From Knoxdaviesia capensis (taxonomy: Eukaryota > Ascomycota > Sordariomycetes > Microascales > Gondwanamycetaceae), in contig LNGK01000008.1 of the NCBI GenBank assembly GCA_001510575.1, forward strand, positions 1,190,340 through 1,254,339: DNA of 64,000 bases. The letters run 5' to 3'. Position 1 is the stretch's first letter. The number at the start of each line of letters is the position of its first letter. This document shows positions 10,809 to 22,740 of this stretch, in pieces. The translations under genes were made by a program, and so were the position numbers. The notes below the pieces were generated by a model that did not search any database, was not told the DNA's origin, and was given only the letters and a program-made list of their open reading frames with translations.

Positions 10809-13610
10809 ATGTCGCTAATCGCCTATAACGAAGGCCGCGAGATTGTCTTGTACGTGTTCTGGTTTTTCGGTTTATTTCCTGGTTGTTGGTGGATGAACTT
10901 TCTTTCAGAGACGAGGCCAAGTGCCGTCAAACAGCTATACTCACTGACCGCCACTTTGCAGACGTCACCGGAACGCGGTTGTGGTCCGTGATCCCACCTC
11001 GCAGCGCCTTGAAATCCGTGGCCTGTCCGAATGCCCCACATGCGGCCAGCCGCTCCACTCTCCTAGCCCGGACTCCCAGTTTGAACCGTCCAGCCGCCAG
11101 GAATCCTACGTCAACCCGGAGTACTTCCGCATGCTGCGGTCCGGCTACCACCGCCGTCCCTCCGAACCCGCTCCGTCCAGCCCCGTACGCCGGCTGGTCC
11201 AGCCCAGCCTTCCAGCCGTCCCTGCTGCCGATTTTCAAGAAGTTCCGGACATCGAGTTTGCTTCGCCTGGCAGCAGCTCCCGCCAGTCGCAGCAGCCCGA
11301 GTCGTCTCCCGACCGCGGGCGTATCCACCGAGAGGCCTTTAGTCCCAACTACTTCAAGACCTTCTTCATTGAGGAGCGCGAACTAGGTCGAGGAGGCAAA
11401 GGTGTTGTGCTCCTTGTGCGACACAGCATCGACGGTGTTCCGTTGGGTAAGTTGTGATTCTGCTTCCTACTGGCACATATGGTGTCGGCATGTTCCGTTC
11501 TTCATCGGTTCATGACACAAACAAAACACCCGATTGAAGGTTACGCCTGGCTGACATACGCTCTTTCTCTGTAGGCCACTTTGCCTGTAAACGGGTTCCG
11601 GTGGGGGACGACCACTCTTGGTTGGAGAAAGGTTGGTCACACCATGAGATCACTCAGCTACCCCCCAAAAATGCCAATATGGCCCTCACAGAACCATGAC
11701 AGAGCATCAGCTAACAGTAATTCCAAACCATTCTAGTTCTGGTTGAGGTTGAGTTGCTGGCCCGTCTTTCGCACCCAAACCTGGTGTCGTATCGCCACGT
11801 CTGGCTGGAAGACGTCCAGCTGAACCGATTCGGTCCCAGCGTGGTCTGCGCCTTTATCCTGCAACAATACTGCAACGGTGGCGACCTCCTCAACTTTATC
11901 ATCGGCTCGCTGCCGAAAGAAGCGTCCAAGGAAGAGCTGAAGGCGCGTATTCGACGCAGATCCCGCGGCCAGCCCGACGCTCCCGAGAACCTCTTCACCG
12001 CGCAGCGCCAGCTGAGTTTGAACGATATCTACTCGCTGTTCAAGGACATCACCTCGGGCCTGGCGTATTTGCACGCCTCTAACTATGTCCACCGTGACCT
12101 CAAGCCCAGCAACTGTCTTCTGCACCAGGAAAGCGGTAAGTTGACCTGCCTGATCAGCGACTTCGGCGAAGTGCAGCCCGAGCACGCCATCCGTAAGTCT
12201 ACTGGCACGACAGGCACAATCTCCTACTGTGCGCCCGAGGTGCTGCGCATGGGCCAGAGCGGTGTGTACGGCAACTTCACCACAAAGTCGGATGTGTTCT
12301 CGCTCGGCATGATACTGCACTTTATGTGCTTCGGCCGGTTGCCCTACCGAAACTCCAACGTGTTCCAGGAGGAACTCGAAGATGTCGAGCAGCTGCGCGC
12401 GGAAATTGTCACTTGGCAGGGCTTTCATGAGGAGCGTAGCCAGCGACCTGATCTCCCTGCCAAGCTGTTCAAGCTGCTCAAGAGCCTGCTGGCGCTGGAC
12501 CCAGGTAACCGTCCCAGTGCGGCCGATGTGCTCGCGGCCATCAAGAATGAGTCGATCCTCGACGCCATGTCGCGCCCCGTGCGTGCCACTAGCCCTGGCA
12601 TCCCGCTGCGGCCGACCAGCCCTCGAGAAAGTGTGTTGCGGAACCAGCGGATCCAAAGCTTGGATTCTCCGCTTCCGCCCGGCACGCCAGGTATTGATCC
12701 CTAGCAGAGGTCACTCCGGAGAACGGGCAGTCGATTCCTTATATTAACAGATGAAGCAGACACGGCGGTCAACCGCACCCGGTCATTAGAGTCTGCCCAC
12801 GGCCGTGGGTCTGACGGCGCGCGTCCGTCGCTCGTGATCCACAACGAGAGCAGCAGCGCCGTCCCGGCGTCCGAGTCCGACGATGACGGCGACGACGAGG
12901 ATAGCGATCGCGGGTCGCTGGCTGGGTCGGTCGCCATGACGATTTCGCGCAGCCACCAGGCGGCGGCCCACCACGCGTCGTCGTCATTCTCGCGCACCAC
13001 CCACGACCACCTCTCGCCCACGTCGACCAACACCAACCCCCCGGGCAGCAGTAGCAACAGCACCGCCGGTGGCGGCGTCCCGCTGCTCATGCCGCCCCCG
13101 CCGACTACCCTGTACGACACCCTTACGCGCCATCTCGGCGTGCGCTGGGCAACCGCCACCGCAGTGGCGGCCGCCGCACAACTCGTCGTGCTCGGATCCG
13201 CAAACTCCGCCCAGTCGACGCTCGCCGTGCTCATCCGCCTCGGCTTCTTCGTCGCCAAGATGGCATCCCTCGTCCAGCCGTGCGCGCCGTACCTGCCCGC
13301 GCTGCCTATCGCCATGGCGCTCGTCTTCGTCGCGGGGCTCGACCTCGCTGTCCCGGCCGTAGTGCGGCCCCCCGCGCCGACGTACGCCGTGATCCAGGGC
13401 ACCCGCCCGCCCGTCGACCGGCGCCGGCCGGCCTCGTGGTCCCTGAACGTCAGCGTCGTGCTCATGCTCCTGCATATCCTCGCTGTCTCGCTGCTTTGGC
13501 GCAGCAACGCCCTGTGTCCCGCCGATACTGGCCACCCTGGTGGTATCATTGGTACCGGCGGCCTGGGATACAGCAGCGACGATGTCCCGGAGATGACGAC
13601 GAACTGGTGA
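10809..13610 (+). CDS. IKS1: IKS1-type serine/threonine protein kinase with C-terminal membrane segments
   Basis: Five exons: 10809-10849, 10962-11446, 11575-11631, 11737-12690, 12751-13610, giving 798 aa. The N-terminus MSLIAYNEGREIVL, then RHRNAVVVRDPTSQ and a CPTCG motif, match the IKS1 family. Kinase landmarks are the Gly loop GRGGKG (156-161), the ATP lysine K181 in FACKRV, HRDLKPSN (H313, D315), DFG (336-338) and an APEVLRMG segment. An insert rich in Lys/Arg lies before the catalytic loop. The last exon encodes an acidic serine-rich linker and then three hydrophobic stretches between about residues 625 and 770, which suggest tail anchoring to a membrane. Family knowledge: yeast Iks1 is a poorly characterised putative kinase. 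The neighbours give no functional hint. The third exon is only 57 nt. Confidence 0.88.
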
Positions 13611-14429
13611 ACCTTTACGTCTTTCCTTCCCCTTTTCCTTCCCTCTCCCTTTCCCTTTCCCTTCCCCTTCCCCTTCCCTCTCTTCTCCGTTTCCAATGTG
13701 ATGCCCGTTTCATGAAATGCATAACGAAAGACAAATTCCGAATGATGTGGACTTTGTCAAACAAAAAGGCATAGCGGGCGTTTTCGGTTTAGTCTCTTCT
13801 GCCTTTCCCTTTTCCCTTCCCCTTTGCTTTGCCTTGTCGCTTTTTCTTTCGCTGATTTTTCTTTGCTTTGTTCCTCGCTTGTACTCTATCTCGTCAGGAC
13901 AGACTTCGGCGTCATAAACGCTCTTATGGACACAAAACCAGCTTGATTTTTCTCATACAAGATGACCAGATTTGATCAGTAACAATCAATCACCTGAATG
14001 TCTTCACCAGTCCAATTCGACTTCTTGCGAGTATCCAAAGTGACGACAAGGTTAAGAACCGAAGACAGTTCACATCAGTACAGAAGCAGTAGTCACCCAT
14101 CAAAATCATGTGTATTATTTCAAACTTGAACTCCAGATATATCCAACTCCATTAAAAACAAAAGCTTCATAACGCTCGAAACTATGTAACGGCAAATATC
14201 AGTGAAAAGAAATATTAGAAGCAGGGTATCATGACTGTTGTGCGGCTACCAATCATCTCTGAGGATTTTGTTTTTTGCAAATGAAAAGAAAAGAACTCCT
14301 CGTACAATGGAAAGCAAAATAGTTCGCACTTTCGAAGATATATATATATATATAGAACACAGTGTCGCTGGTGAGAGGGAAAAGAAAATGGACAGGAGAG
14401 GGGATAGGAAAAGCAAGAAAATGGTTGCA
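13611..14429. other. Convergent 3' spacer between IKS1 and zinc-finger gene
   Basis: No gene seen. It has pyrimidine-rich tracts after the IKS1 stop and an (AT)n run at 14338-14354. Confidence 0.5.
14338..14354. repeat. (AT)n microsatellite
   Basis: A 17-nt alternating AT run in the 3' flank of the zinc-finger gene. Confidence 0.9.
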
Positions 14430-15925
14430 TCAGGACAGGTCGCGGTCGTGAAGCATCTGCCACTTGGTATGGGACGCGTTGATATGATCTCGAAGCAGGT
14501 GGGCCGACGAGTACATTTCCGTCCGGCCACTACTGGTGCAGAGAACGCAGCCAAAGGCTTCCTTGTCCCGGTGGGACTTGGCAAGGAAGCGTGCGGTCAT
14601 GCGGAAACCCTCTTTCAGCAGGACACCCTGGAACTGGGATGCGGCGGCAGAAGCTGCTGCGGCAGCAACGGTAGACGACGAAGACGACGGGGTTGGGGAC
14701 GGTGCCGGGCGTGCCGGTACGACAGCCGAGGACGACAACGGCTCCTCTTCGGCTAGTTCGGCAGGATCAGCGGTTTCGGTCTCGTCTGATTCGCCCGAGG
14801 GTTCTGTCGATATCGGCTGGGCGGTGGTAGTCGGGGCCGGAAGCGCCGGCATGGGGGGAATAAGGGTGGCGGAACCTCCGGATGATGAGGTCGGTCGAGG
14901 ACGCCACCGGTATCCACATTTGCATCGCTTCGAATTATCGGGGATGGCTCGCTTGACGTCAACCTGCAGCACCATGGCCTCGGGACAGAATACACTGAAC
15001 ACGCTGTTCTTTGGACGCAACAGGGCTGAGCCGCCGCCGCCGCTGTGGCTGACGGAACGGCCAGCTTCGGAGCCGCCCCACATGGACACAGTGTCATCGG
15101 CGGCCCCACTACTGCTGACGGCCCCGCTTGCAGAAAGGCCGCCGGGGAGTTTGGGGGTAGGGGGTGGCGACGGAGGCTCACTCTGGAATCGGAGGGGTCC
15201 GGAGTAGACGGTCATAGCGGTGGTCATCTTGTCGTCGTCTTCGGTGGGTCTCTCGTCGTACTCGGGAATCGGCGGTGGGCGGAAGGGGAATCGGCGGGTG
15301 GCGGCGGGGCGTGGAGTTGCGCGTGGCCTTGGGGCAGGCAGAGTGGGAGGAATAGGACGGCCTTCGGCAAGACGAGCGTACTGGCTGGCCAGAGCATGTA
15401 CACTGGCAAGCCGAACGGACTCGGAGGTGGCGAGAAGATCGGCAAGTTCGAGAGGGCGATTTGCTAGCGGGGTATTTGAGGAATCAGAGGCGGCGGCAAC
15501 GGCCTTCTCAAGAATTGCTACACACGCATTCATGATGCGGAGTTGAGCATATAGTCGCTCACGCTGAGGAGCTATTGATGAGAAACGGGGGAGATGGTAG
15601 GAAGTTAGAAGAGATACAGAAATTTTAACAGTTTAAAGGATGGCTTCAGACGCGATATCTGGAGGGGTATGAGCCTACCGTGGCCGGTGGAGAACTCGGA
15701 ACCGATGATCGAGAAGCCTACATCGTAGGTATCTTTGATCATGGGGCCCGACATTCCTAGAGAGGCGCTGACGGCGCAATTTGACGAGACGGAGGCGGCA
15801 GCAGAACGGCGGTAATGGTTTCTTCGCGATCGCTTTTGCTTCCAGCGAAGGTAGCACTCATGTGAAATGGCATAGGCCTCAACCAAGGAGTTGACCAAGC
15901 CAATGATTGTCTGTGGAGCGTCCAT
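14430..15925 (-). CDS. Fungal protein with C-terminal C2H2-like zinc finger
   Basis: Two exons, 15925-15679 and 15571-14430, give 462 aa; the junction yields STGHAPQRERLYAQLRIMN in frame. No named family was recognised with certainty. The N-terminal 120 residues are helical and carry a basic patch (RWKQKRSRRNHYRR). The middle is proline, serine and glycine rich, so probably disordered. A short CKCGYRW motif follows FSVFCPEAMVLQVDVKRAIP. At the end the pattern C-x2-C, then a serine-rich spacer, H-x4-H-x4-H (CVLCTSSGRTEMYSSAHLLRD onward) reads as a C2H2 finger. That suggests a nuclear DNA- or protein-binding role, but this is inference. The downstream gene is convergent, and a long pyrimidine-rich leader region lies upstream. 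Confidence 0.75.
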
Positions 15926-18900
15926 GGCGGGCAAAATGGCGGGCTAGCGATCGCCGTGAGGTGGGATGGAATAAAATTGATTGCACAAGTTGAAGATTGG
16001 AAGAGCGGCAACGGTGACTATGGCAAAGAATATGCGGTAGAAAAGAAAGAAGAAAGAATGTGTCGGACGGAAAACGTAGGTCGAACACGTAGGCATGGAG
16101 AGTCCGGATGCTACGACATGGCGCGGTCAGGGTGTCAAGGACGGAATGCAGGTGAAGACTGCAGACGATATAGAGAGCGGACAAATGATGAGAAAGAGTA
16201 GAAAAAAAGAAGAAGACAAAAGAACAAATATTGTAAAAGATGAGGAATAGACGAGCTGCGTAAATCAACGGAATGATTTTCACATATAAAAACCAAGGAC
16301 AGGGTGAGAAGGGAAAGAAGGCACCGCTTTGACCTGAGAGAGAGGGCTGAACTAGTTACAGCGAGAGCTGTTTAGGTACGCACAGCGAGTTCTGAGCGTA
16401 CTATAGGTATATCCTGAGTCCAGCCAGTGTGCCACCGCAAATTATGATCATGAAGAGCAACGAACAGACCTCGTTTCCGAGCGGTTTCTTGTGGTGGATC
16501 GCCCGATTCGGTAACTCCACGGGCTTTCGTTGATGGCCGGTGTTAGACTCTCGGGCGCTCACAGACCAGCGAGGATCACCGAATGACGGATATAGCAGTT
16601 GTGCACGGATGGTTGGGGTGTTTTGCTAGCAGGCTATAGTAGGCAGTTTTATCGACGGCCCAGTCTCAAGGAAACGGACGCAAAGCGAGGGGATGGATGG
16701 TTTGGGCACTGGGGTGTTTTGTGTGTATTTACGCCATACGAAAAAGGAGAGTGGGAGAATGAAGGACGATAAAAACGAAGGGACAAAGGAAAGGAGAACA
16801 AAATGGAGAAACAAAGGAATGATGATCCGTGAGTCGATGATAGGAGTCGTCGGAAGAGGATAGGAGCAGGATTCAAGCCACGGTCGCCGCAGGTGTGGGT
16901 GAGATGGAAATTAAAACCAGAGAAAAAAAGAAGAGGAAGAAAGAGGTTGCAGGGGAAGAAATAAAAATAAAATAGAATAGATGCAGCGAGCAAGTGAGAG
17001 ACAGACGAAGAGATACTGGAGATAGGGCAGACAAGGATTCCCAGAAGAGAAAGGACGGAGGAGACACCAGCTGAAGCGAATAAGAAAAATACAATAAAAA
17101 GAGAGTTGGGAAAGGGATCGGAAAAAGGGAACGAGAGAGCGTGAGGCTAGATGGACGTGGAACTTTTTATTCGCTGGCGGCTGTGACTCTTGTTCCTTTT
17201 TTTGTTCCGTGGGACGGTAGCGAGGGCGACGTTGACCAGTTTGGGTAATAAACTTCGTGCACACGGAGCGACAAGCGATGCAAATAAAACGAGGCAAGAC
17301 GATGATGAAGCGAACCGAAGGGGGAAACAAAAAGACAGAATAAGAAGGTTGAAATTGGCTGAGAGGAAGATGAGATGAAAGAAAATTGAGAGCCACAGAT
17401 GGATGGAAGTAGTTTAGCGCGGACTCTTGGGTGGAAGAGGAAGCTTAGATTAGCTTGTAAGTGAGGGATCAGGGGGAAACAAGGCGAACAAGGCGCCACG
17501 AGCGGACTATGAGGAGTTGGTATGCATATATGAAGCTGTATGGGTATGGGTGTGGCAGTGGTGATGATGTATCTGGAGTGTTCACCACCTCCACACATCA
17601 AGTGTCTCTGAGGATGATTAATCCCCACGCAACGAGGAATTCTCCGACCACAAAACCAGAGATGTCAAAGGGGGAAATCAAACCAAGGAGAAGAAAAGAG
17701 GAAGAAGAATCGATCGAGGGAAGGAGATTTTATAGTAAGACGAGGGACACTGAAAAAGAAAATCAGAAGTGATCATCTGCAGTCAGAATTTATATCTGCT
17801 GTATGGAAGGAACAGTGATCGATCATTACTTCAAACTCAAACAGCAAGAGCCAGAGTGAATAACGGCAAGAGCAACCCAATCCAAGCAACAACGCATTAT
17901 AACAGACAGGAAAGAACGATGACTAACTGATGGATGACTGGGATGGAAGAAAGAAACGCGGAATTTTCAACGGGGGGGAAGGAACGACCAATGGAAAGAC
18001 GGAGTTCGGACGTTGATTATGGGGTCGTGCCTGCCACGTTTTGCGCGCGCAAGTGAAGGTGCGGTGCCCGCTGATTAGAAAGTTTTTGTTCCCTCTTTCC
18101 TGCTTCGGTGAACAGGCAAGAGCAGCCCTACAGAAGGAAAGAAGAAGGAATAGAACCAAGTACCTTTGCACGTGAAGCCCAAAACATCCGACGCAAAACC
18201 GGCCGACTAATAAATGAAGCCATTCACAACAAAACAGACCGTAGGCATGTTAACATATCATCACCTGAAATCTCGAGACCTCTTGAAGGTGGGGGCGTCG
18301 ATGTGGAAGCATATATTTCAACGGGACCCTATCTCAATGTGGATGCAGACTTACAGGACGTTCTCCCAGACAGCAGCTGCAAACAACTGATCGTGAGAAC
18401 AACATCAATGGAGATGCGCATGTACCGGCCATGGTGATATTGCTACTGTATGTACATACATACATGTCCTGTACATTAGATACGTCTGCCCATACCAATC
18501 TAAAACGTCAAGAAAGGCAAATGCAATCTAGGGAGGGGCTTGCAGGCAAAAAGTCCCTGTTGTGCGGGCGCTCGCTGCGATGATCTGACGAGCAAGCAAA
18601 AAGAAAAGGAACGGGACAGAGGTTAGCCGATATTCCTTGCCCGGCCTTTTTTTTTTCTTCTTTTTCAACGATAGTGAAATAGTTGGTGTGTGTGAATACC
18701 GGGTACCGAATCCGGTGAAGTTGGTCGGTCGTAACTCGTTGGCGAATCTTGCCGTCTTTACACTTGAGGATCAGAGTTCACGATGACGGCGGCCAGAAGT
18801 CACAACTCTATTGTCAGTGCCACCGAAAAACAACAAACAGAGACGGTGAATGGATGGACTGGGCTGAAAGCCCGCACTTTGTGAACCCTGGACTCGACAC

Positions 18901-19040
18901 ACACCGTGAGGGAGGAATGAGTGGTTGGTCCTACAGGGGAATATCTTCTGGCCCCATGTAACTCGTACGGGATGTGGCTTGTCCTGGCTGTATGCACAGG
19001 TCACCCCGACAGCACTGCAGCAAACAACGTGTCTCTCTCT

Positions 19041-19063
19041 GTGTGAGTGTGTGTGTGTGTGTG
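19041..19063. repeat. (GT)n microsatellite
   Basis: A near-perfect GT run with one interruption, in noncoding DNA. Confidence 0.85.
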
Positions 19064-19659
19064 GTGTGAACTGTGAAAGTATCACGATGACCCTGACTTT
19101 AAGCCCGCCGCCCGCTCCATCAGGTCCCACCGCCTAAAATCGTGCGGCCGCTGCGACGGGGCTCCACCGGGCTTCGGTATATCGCAGCATTTGGTCTTTT
19201 TTCTTCTTTTTCTTAACGTACGCGTGTACGTGAGTAGGTGCGTGTGTCCAAGAGGACGTTTTGCGGTCCAGGGCACCCAATACCTAAATTGAAGAGAGAA
19301 AACAGATGTCCACTAAATGGAATCGCAGTTGTTCCCTCGTTCAAAGTGCCACCTGGTTAGATGTGCCATGGGAATCACCAGTCGAGAAGCGACCGGGATG
19401 CGCTGTTATTGAGAAATCGCGGGAGAGGGACAAACACACATCGTGTGTGTACACGGGAAAGGAAAATGGGAACGAGGATAATGTTTGAGGAACCCGCGGG
19501 CTGAGAAGCTGAAATAATATCGCGGAGACGGCTGGCCTGGGCCGTAGCACAGGAATTTGTTTGTCACAGCATGCAATATTTCGCTTGTGAATCCAATAGT
19601 CCGGAGGAAGTTCGGTTCAGCCACTCATTCTTCTCAGTCAACAGTAGTCTTGTCTCTCT

Positions 19660-19697
19660 TTGCCTCTCTCTCATTCTCTCTCTCTCTCTCTATCTCG
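19660..19697. repeat. (CT)n tract
   Basis: A polypyrimidine run dominated by CT dinucleotides in noncoding DNA. Confidence 0.85.
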
Positions 19698-20023
19698 CTC
19701 ACATACACGCAACAGCCAATGAACAGCCACACAAAACGCCACCCGCTGACAAGTGCGGCGTGCGGCGTTCCCACACAATCGGACCTTCGTTCTAGCCACG
19801 CACTTCGGTTCGCTTCTTTCCCTCGGTCGCTGGTTGTCTCGCGTTTGATCCCACGTAGAGTCTCAAGCGAATGGTCGAGGAAAGAGCGTGCGTGGGTGAC
19901 AAGTGGGAAGGAACGAACGAAGGGAACAAGCGATTGATACCTCACATCGTCGAGCATGTGCTTGTTCACGTGGTTTCATCGAAAGAAGACCGCATTTCCA
20001 CATGTGCGAGTCATATAAAAAAG

Positions 20024-20048
20024 ATATATATATATATATATATATATA
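20024..20048. repeat. (AT)n microsatellite
   Basis: A 25-nt AT alternation about 200 bp beyond the AA9 stop, followed by A-rich sequence. Confidence 0.9.
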
Positions 20049-20254
20049 AAAAAAAATTTAAAAAAGGGGCAAGTTTGATTCCAGATATTCAAAGCTCAAA
20101 GTGAACGAAGAAAGAGAAATCCCCTCATCATCGCACCCCCCAAAAAACGCACAAGAAAGCCCAGAATTTCCTCCGATCGTGTCAGTGCGGCAGCGGCCAC
20201 CCGTTCTGAAAATGCAACCCTCAACCATCCAGCCCCCAAACTGTCCCCTCCCAC

Positions 20255-21160
20255 CTACGCACACTTCAAATCGTCGCCGCCCGGCGCCCGGTAGCTCGTC
20301 GGCACGGGGAAGTAGATATTGATCATCAGCCCGGGGTCCTGCGGGCTATACGCGCCCGGGAACGCCATCAACGACGCGCCGCCACTGCCCGCCGTGGCGG
20401 TCCCGGTGCCGCCGCTGACACTCAGCTGCGCGCACGCGATGTACAGCTGCGCGCCGCCCGCGCTGCCGGCGCTGTGCAGCGCGATGTGCTCAACGCGCAG
20501 CAGGTACTGGCCGTCCTCGAGGCACGTCGGCAGCGTGATTGGGATGGCGGACTGGCCCTGCGTGGGCCACGCGAGCCCCACGGGTGAGATGGCCGGCCCG
20601 TCGTGGTAGATCTTGAACCACACGTCGCCGAGCCCGTCGAACTCGCTGACGGGCGTGCCGGTCGGCGAGCGGGCCACTGCGCGTTTCCTGTCAGCATACA
20701 CCATCGCCACCACCGCCACCACCATCACCGCAAGACGCGCACGGGATGGCATCTGTGCACAGCCGGCCGGGGGGGATTTCTCACTGTAGATGTTCGTCGC
20801 GCCCGGGTGCGAAATGGGGCCCTTGGAGTTGAAGCTGACCACGCTGCCGGCCGTCACGTTCAGCGTGCCGACGCCGGCCGTGTTCATGTGCGCCTGGTAG
20901 CACGTCATCTGGCCGCTGGACACGTCCTGCACCGGCCCGTTGCTCTGGAAGTTGTCGGCGCGCCGCACATACTGCCAGTCCAGCGTTGGCGTGCCCATGT
21001 AGCTGATCGACGGGAAGACGTCTGCGGCGAGTGAAGCTCTCTGGCGGTTAGCTGCTAGATAACGAGGGTAGAAGGGAGATGACGAGGCAGAGACGGCCTT
21101 ACAGTGGGCGCTGGCGGTTGTGGCTGCCGCGAGGGCCGTCAACGCGGCGTGGAACCGCAT
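20255..21160 (-). CDS. AA9 lytic polysaccharide monooxygenase (former GH61)
   Basis: Three exons: 21160-21103, 21036-20785, 20676-20255, giving 243 aa. Residues 1-18 form the signal peptide. Cleavage after ASA leaves H19 as the N-terminal copper-binding histidine. The second brace histidine is in ISHPG, and the axial tyrosine with its conserved glutamine is in AQLYIACAQL. Other AA9 landmarks are VFPSISYMGTPTLDWQYVR, the MTCYQ cysteine, VWFKIYHDGP and CLEDGQYLLRVEHIALHSA. The enzyme cleaves cellulose or hemicellulose oxidatively outside the cell. It has no CBM1 module and no Ser/Thr linker. Both introns (66 and 108 nt) are multiples of three without in-frame stops, so an intron-retaining frame is also open. 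I chose splicing because it restores the conserved IYMARSPTG block. A TATA box lies about 190 bp upstream. Confidence 0.94.
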   Translation of the reverse strand: MRFHAALTALAAATTASAHCKAVSASSSPFYPRYLAANRQRASLAADVFPSISYMGTPTLDWQYVRRADNFQSNGPVQDVSSGQMTCYQAHMNTAGVGTLNVTAGSVVSFNSKGPISHPGATNIYSEKSPPAGCAQMPSRARLAVMVVAVVAMVYADRKRAVARSPTGTPVSEFDGLGDVWFKIYHDGPAISPVGLAWPTQGQSAIPITLPTCLEDGQYLLRVEHIALHSAGSAGGAQLYIACAQLSVSGGTGTATAGSGGASLMAFPGAYSPQDPGLMINIYFPVPTSYRAPGGDDLKCA

Positions 21161-22740
21161 GGCTGGTTGTGACTTGGAGGGGTGGTATCGAGTGGTGTGT
21201 AGGATCGTCGCCAGTAAGTCGTGTGTACTGCAGACTGAAGAGGCCGATATGAACAGGCGCAAGACATCAACCAGATATCACGGAGTTGTACACTTTGACG
21301 CAACTAGACGAACAGGACGAAATCCAGTACCGGCACCCAGGTTCATAGCCCGGTATATATAACCGCGTCTTTCCATTTCCCTCGACCTTCTCTTCTCATC
21401 CCTTCCTCTTCTTTCCTTCTCCCCGTAGACGACCCTAATCTAATGCTGCATCAAATCCCCACACAATCCTCTCCTCGCCTCTCTCTATCTCTTCTCTGCA
21501 TGTGCTCGGCAACCCGGACATACGCAGATCCTTTCCTTTGCTGCCATTTCCTTCATTCTCTCTTTCTTGGATGCATAGTCTTGGTCCGTTCAGTGCAGAC
21601 CGACCACCCCAGCTCATGCCTTCCTCTCTCGTCCCCTCTCGCCTCGTTCCGTCTTCCCTCTCTCTCCCAGTTTATTCCCCGATATGGAGCAGGCTTTTCT
21701 AAGAAAGCCAAGATCCCGGCAGTAAACGGCATCAATCCCTTCCGTCTCTGTCTCTCCTGCTCTCCCCAACCTCAATTTCGGCAGATAAACCAAACCCTCT
21801 CTCCCCGCATTGCCCATCCGCCCTCCACCACTTAGAGTTCCGTTATCCACGCGGGACCTACCACTTTCCCCCGCCATGGCCCTTTGCCCGTGTTGACCAC
21901 TACATACGTGACATACACATTTCTGTTCTGCTCACAAATTCATACATATTACCACGCAGCTTTATATTACCCATCCCCATCTGACCCGAATCGGACCTTG
22001 TGGCTCCTCGACAACAGCCGGCATACAGACTACTTCTCCCGGATAAATTCAGTTCCTTGGGCGCCGCCCAGGAATGCACATGACCTGCATGATATCCGCC
22101 GAGTACACAAACGGTTCATGCTGCGTGCCAAATGCCATGACATCGGGAATATGAGCCTTTGGCGTCGTCGGAGATATACACACGCCCACTATACAGTGCT
22201 CTTAGGTCTTATGGCATCAACCAACTACGACACCTTGACGCCATACTCCTAAACCATAAAAATTCACGGCATTATACCGTACGCATTCACTTGTCACACT
22301 GCACACACTACTGCATCAAGCAATGGGAAGAAGAAAAGGGTCAGAGGTCTATTATGTATCCTTCATTCTGCACCTCCATGTAAATTGTGCCGGCTGGATT
22401 CCAACAACCGTGGAGGCACGGCACAGCCCATTAAAAAAGGGAACAAAAAAAGGCCAATCTATCGACTGCACCCGTTCATACCTAAACGAAGGCTTCTTTT
22501 CTTTCGCCTTCTTCAGAATATGTTTGCAATCATCAATCCTTAAGAAAAACGGGAGGAGGGAGGGAACCAAAATGAGGCAGAAAAAAAGGGGGTGAACATT
22601 ACAGCAAAACAGCAAAGCAACAAATCAAGCAAGAGCAACAAGAAAACCACAAACCGGTTCCCAGAAAACACCTTCATCAAGGTTGCTTTCCATCCTCCCT
22701 TCCCCCCAATTCCCAAATCATCATCACGTCAGACGGGCAT
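21161..22740. other. Spacer: AA9 promoter and pyruvate kinase 3' side
   Basis: No gene recognised. Pyrimidine-rich blocks occur at about 21.36-21.70 kb. The right end should hold the 3' UTR of pyruvate kinase. Confidence 0.5.
21354..21362 (-). promoter_or_regulatory. TATA box candidate of the AA9 gene
   Basis: Read on the minus strand the site is TTATATATA, about 190 bp upstream of the AA9 start codon, a plausible distance for an inducible fungal gene. This is inferred from position and sequence only. Confidence 0.5.

Larger units (their letters stand above)
15926..20254. other. 4.3-kb spacer with purine/pyrimidine strand bias
   Basis: No gene recognised. From about 15.96 to 17.8 kb the plus strand is strongly purine-rich (equivalently CT-rich on the strand of the zinc-finger gene), consistent with a long leader or promoter. 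The remainder carries GT, CT and AT microsatellites. Open frames on the CT-rich strand are low-complexity artefacts. Confidence 0.45.

Noticed and set aside
16626..17628. Overlapping minus-strand frames rich in F, L, S and P
   Set aside because: They translate pyrimidine-rich low-complexity DNA and look membrane-like only because of composition.
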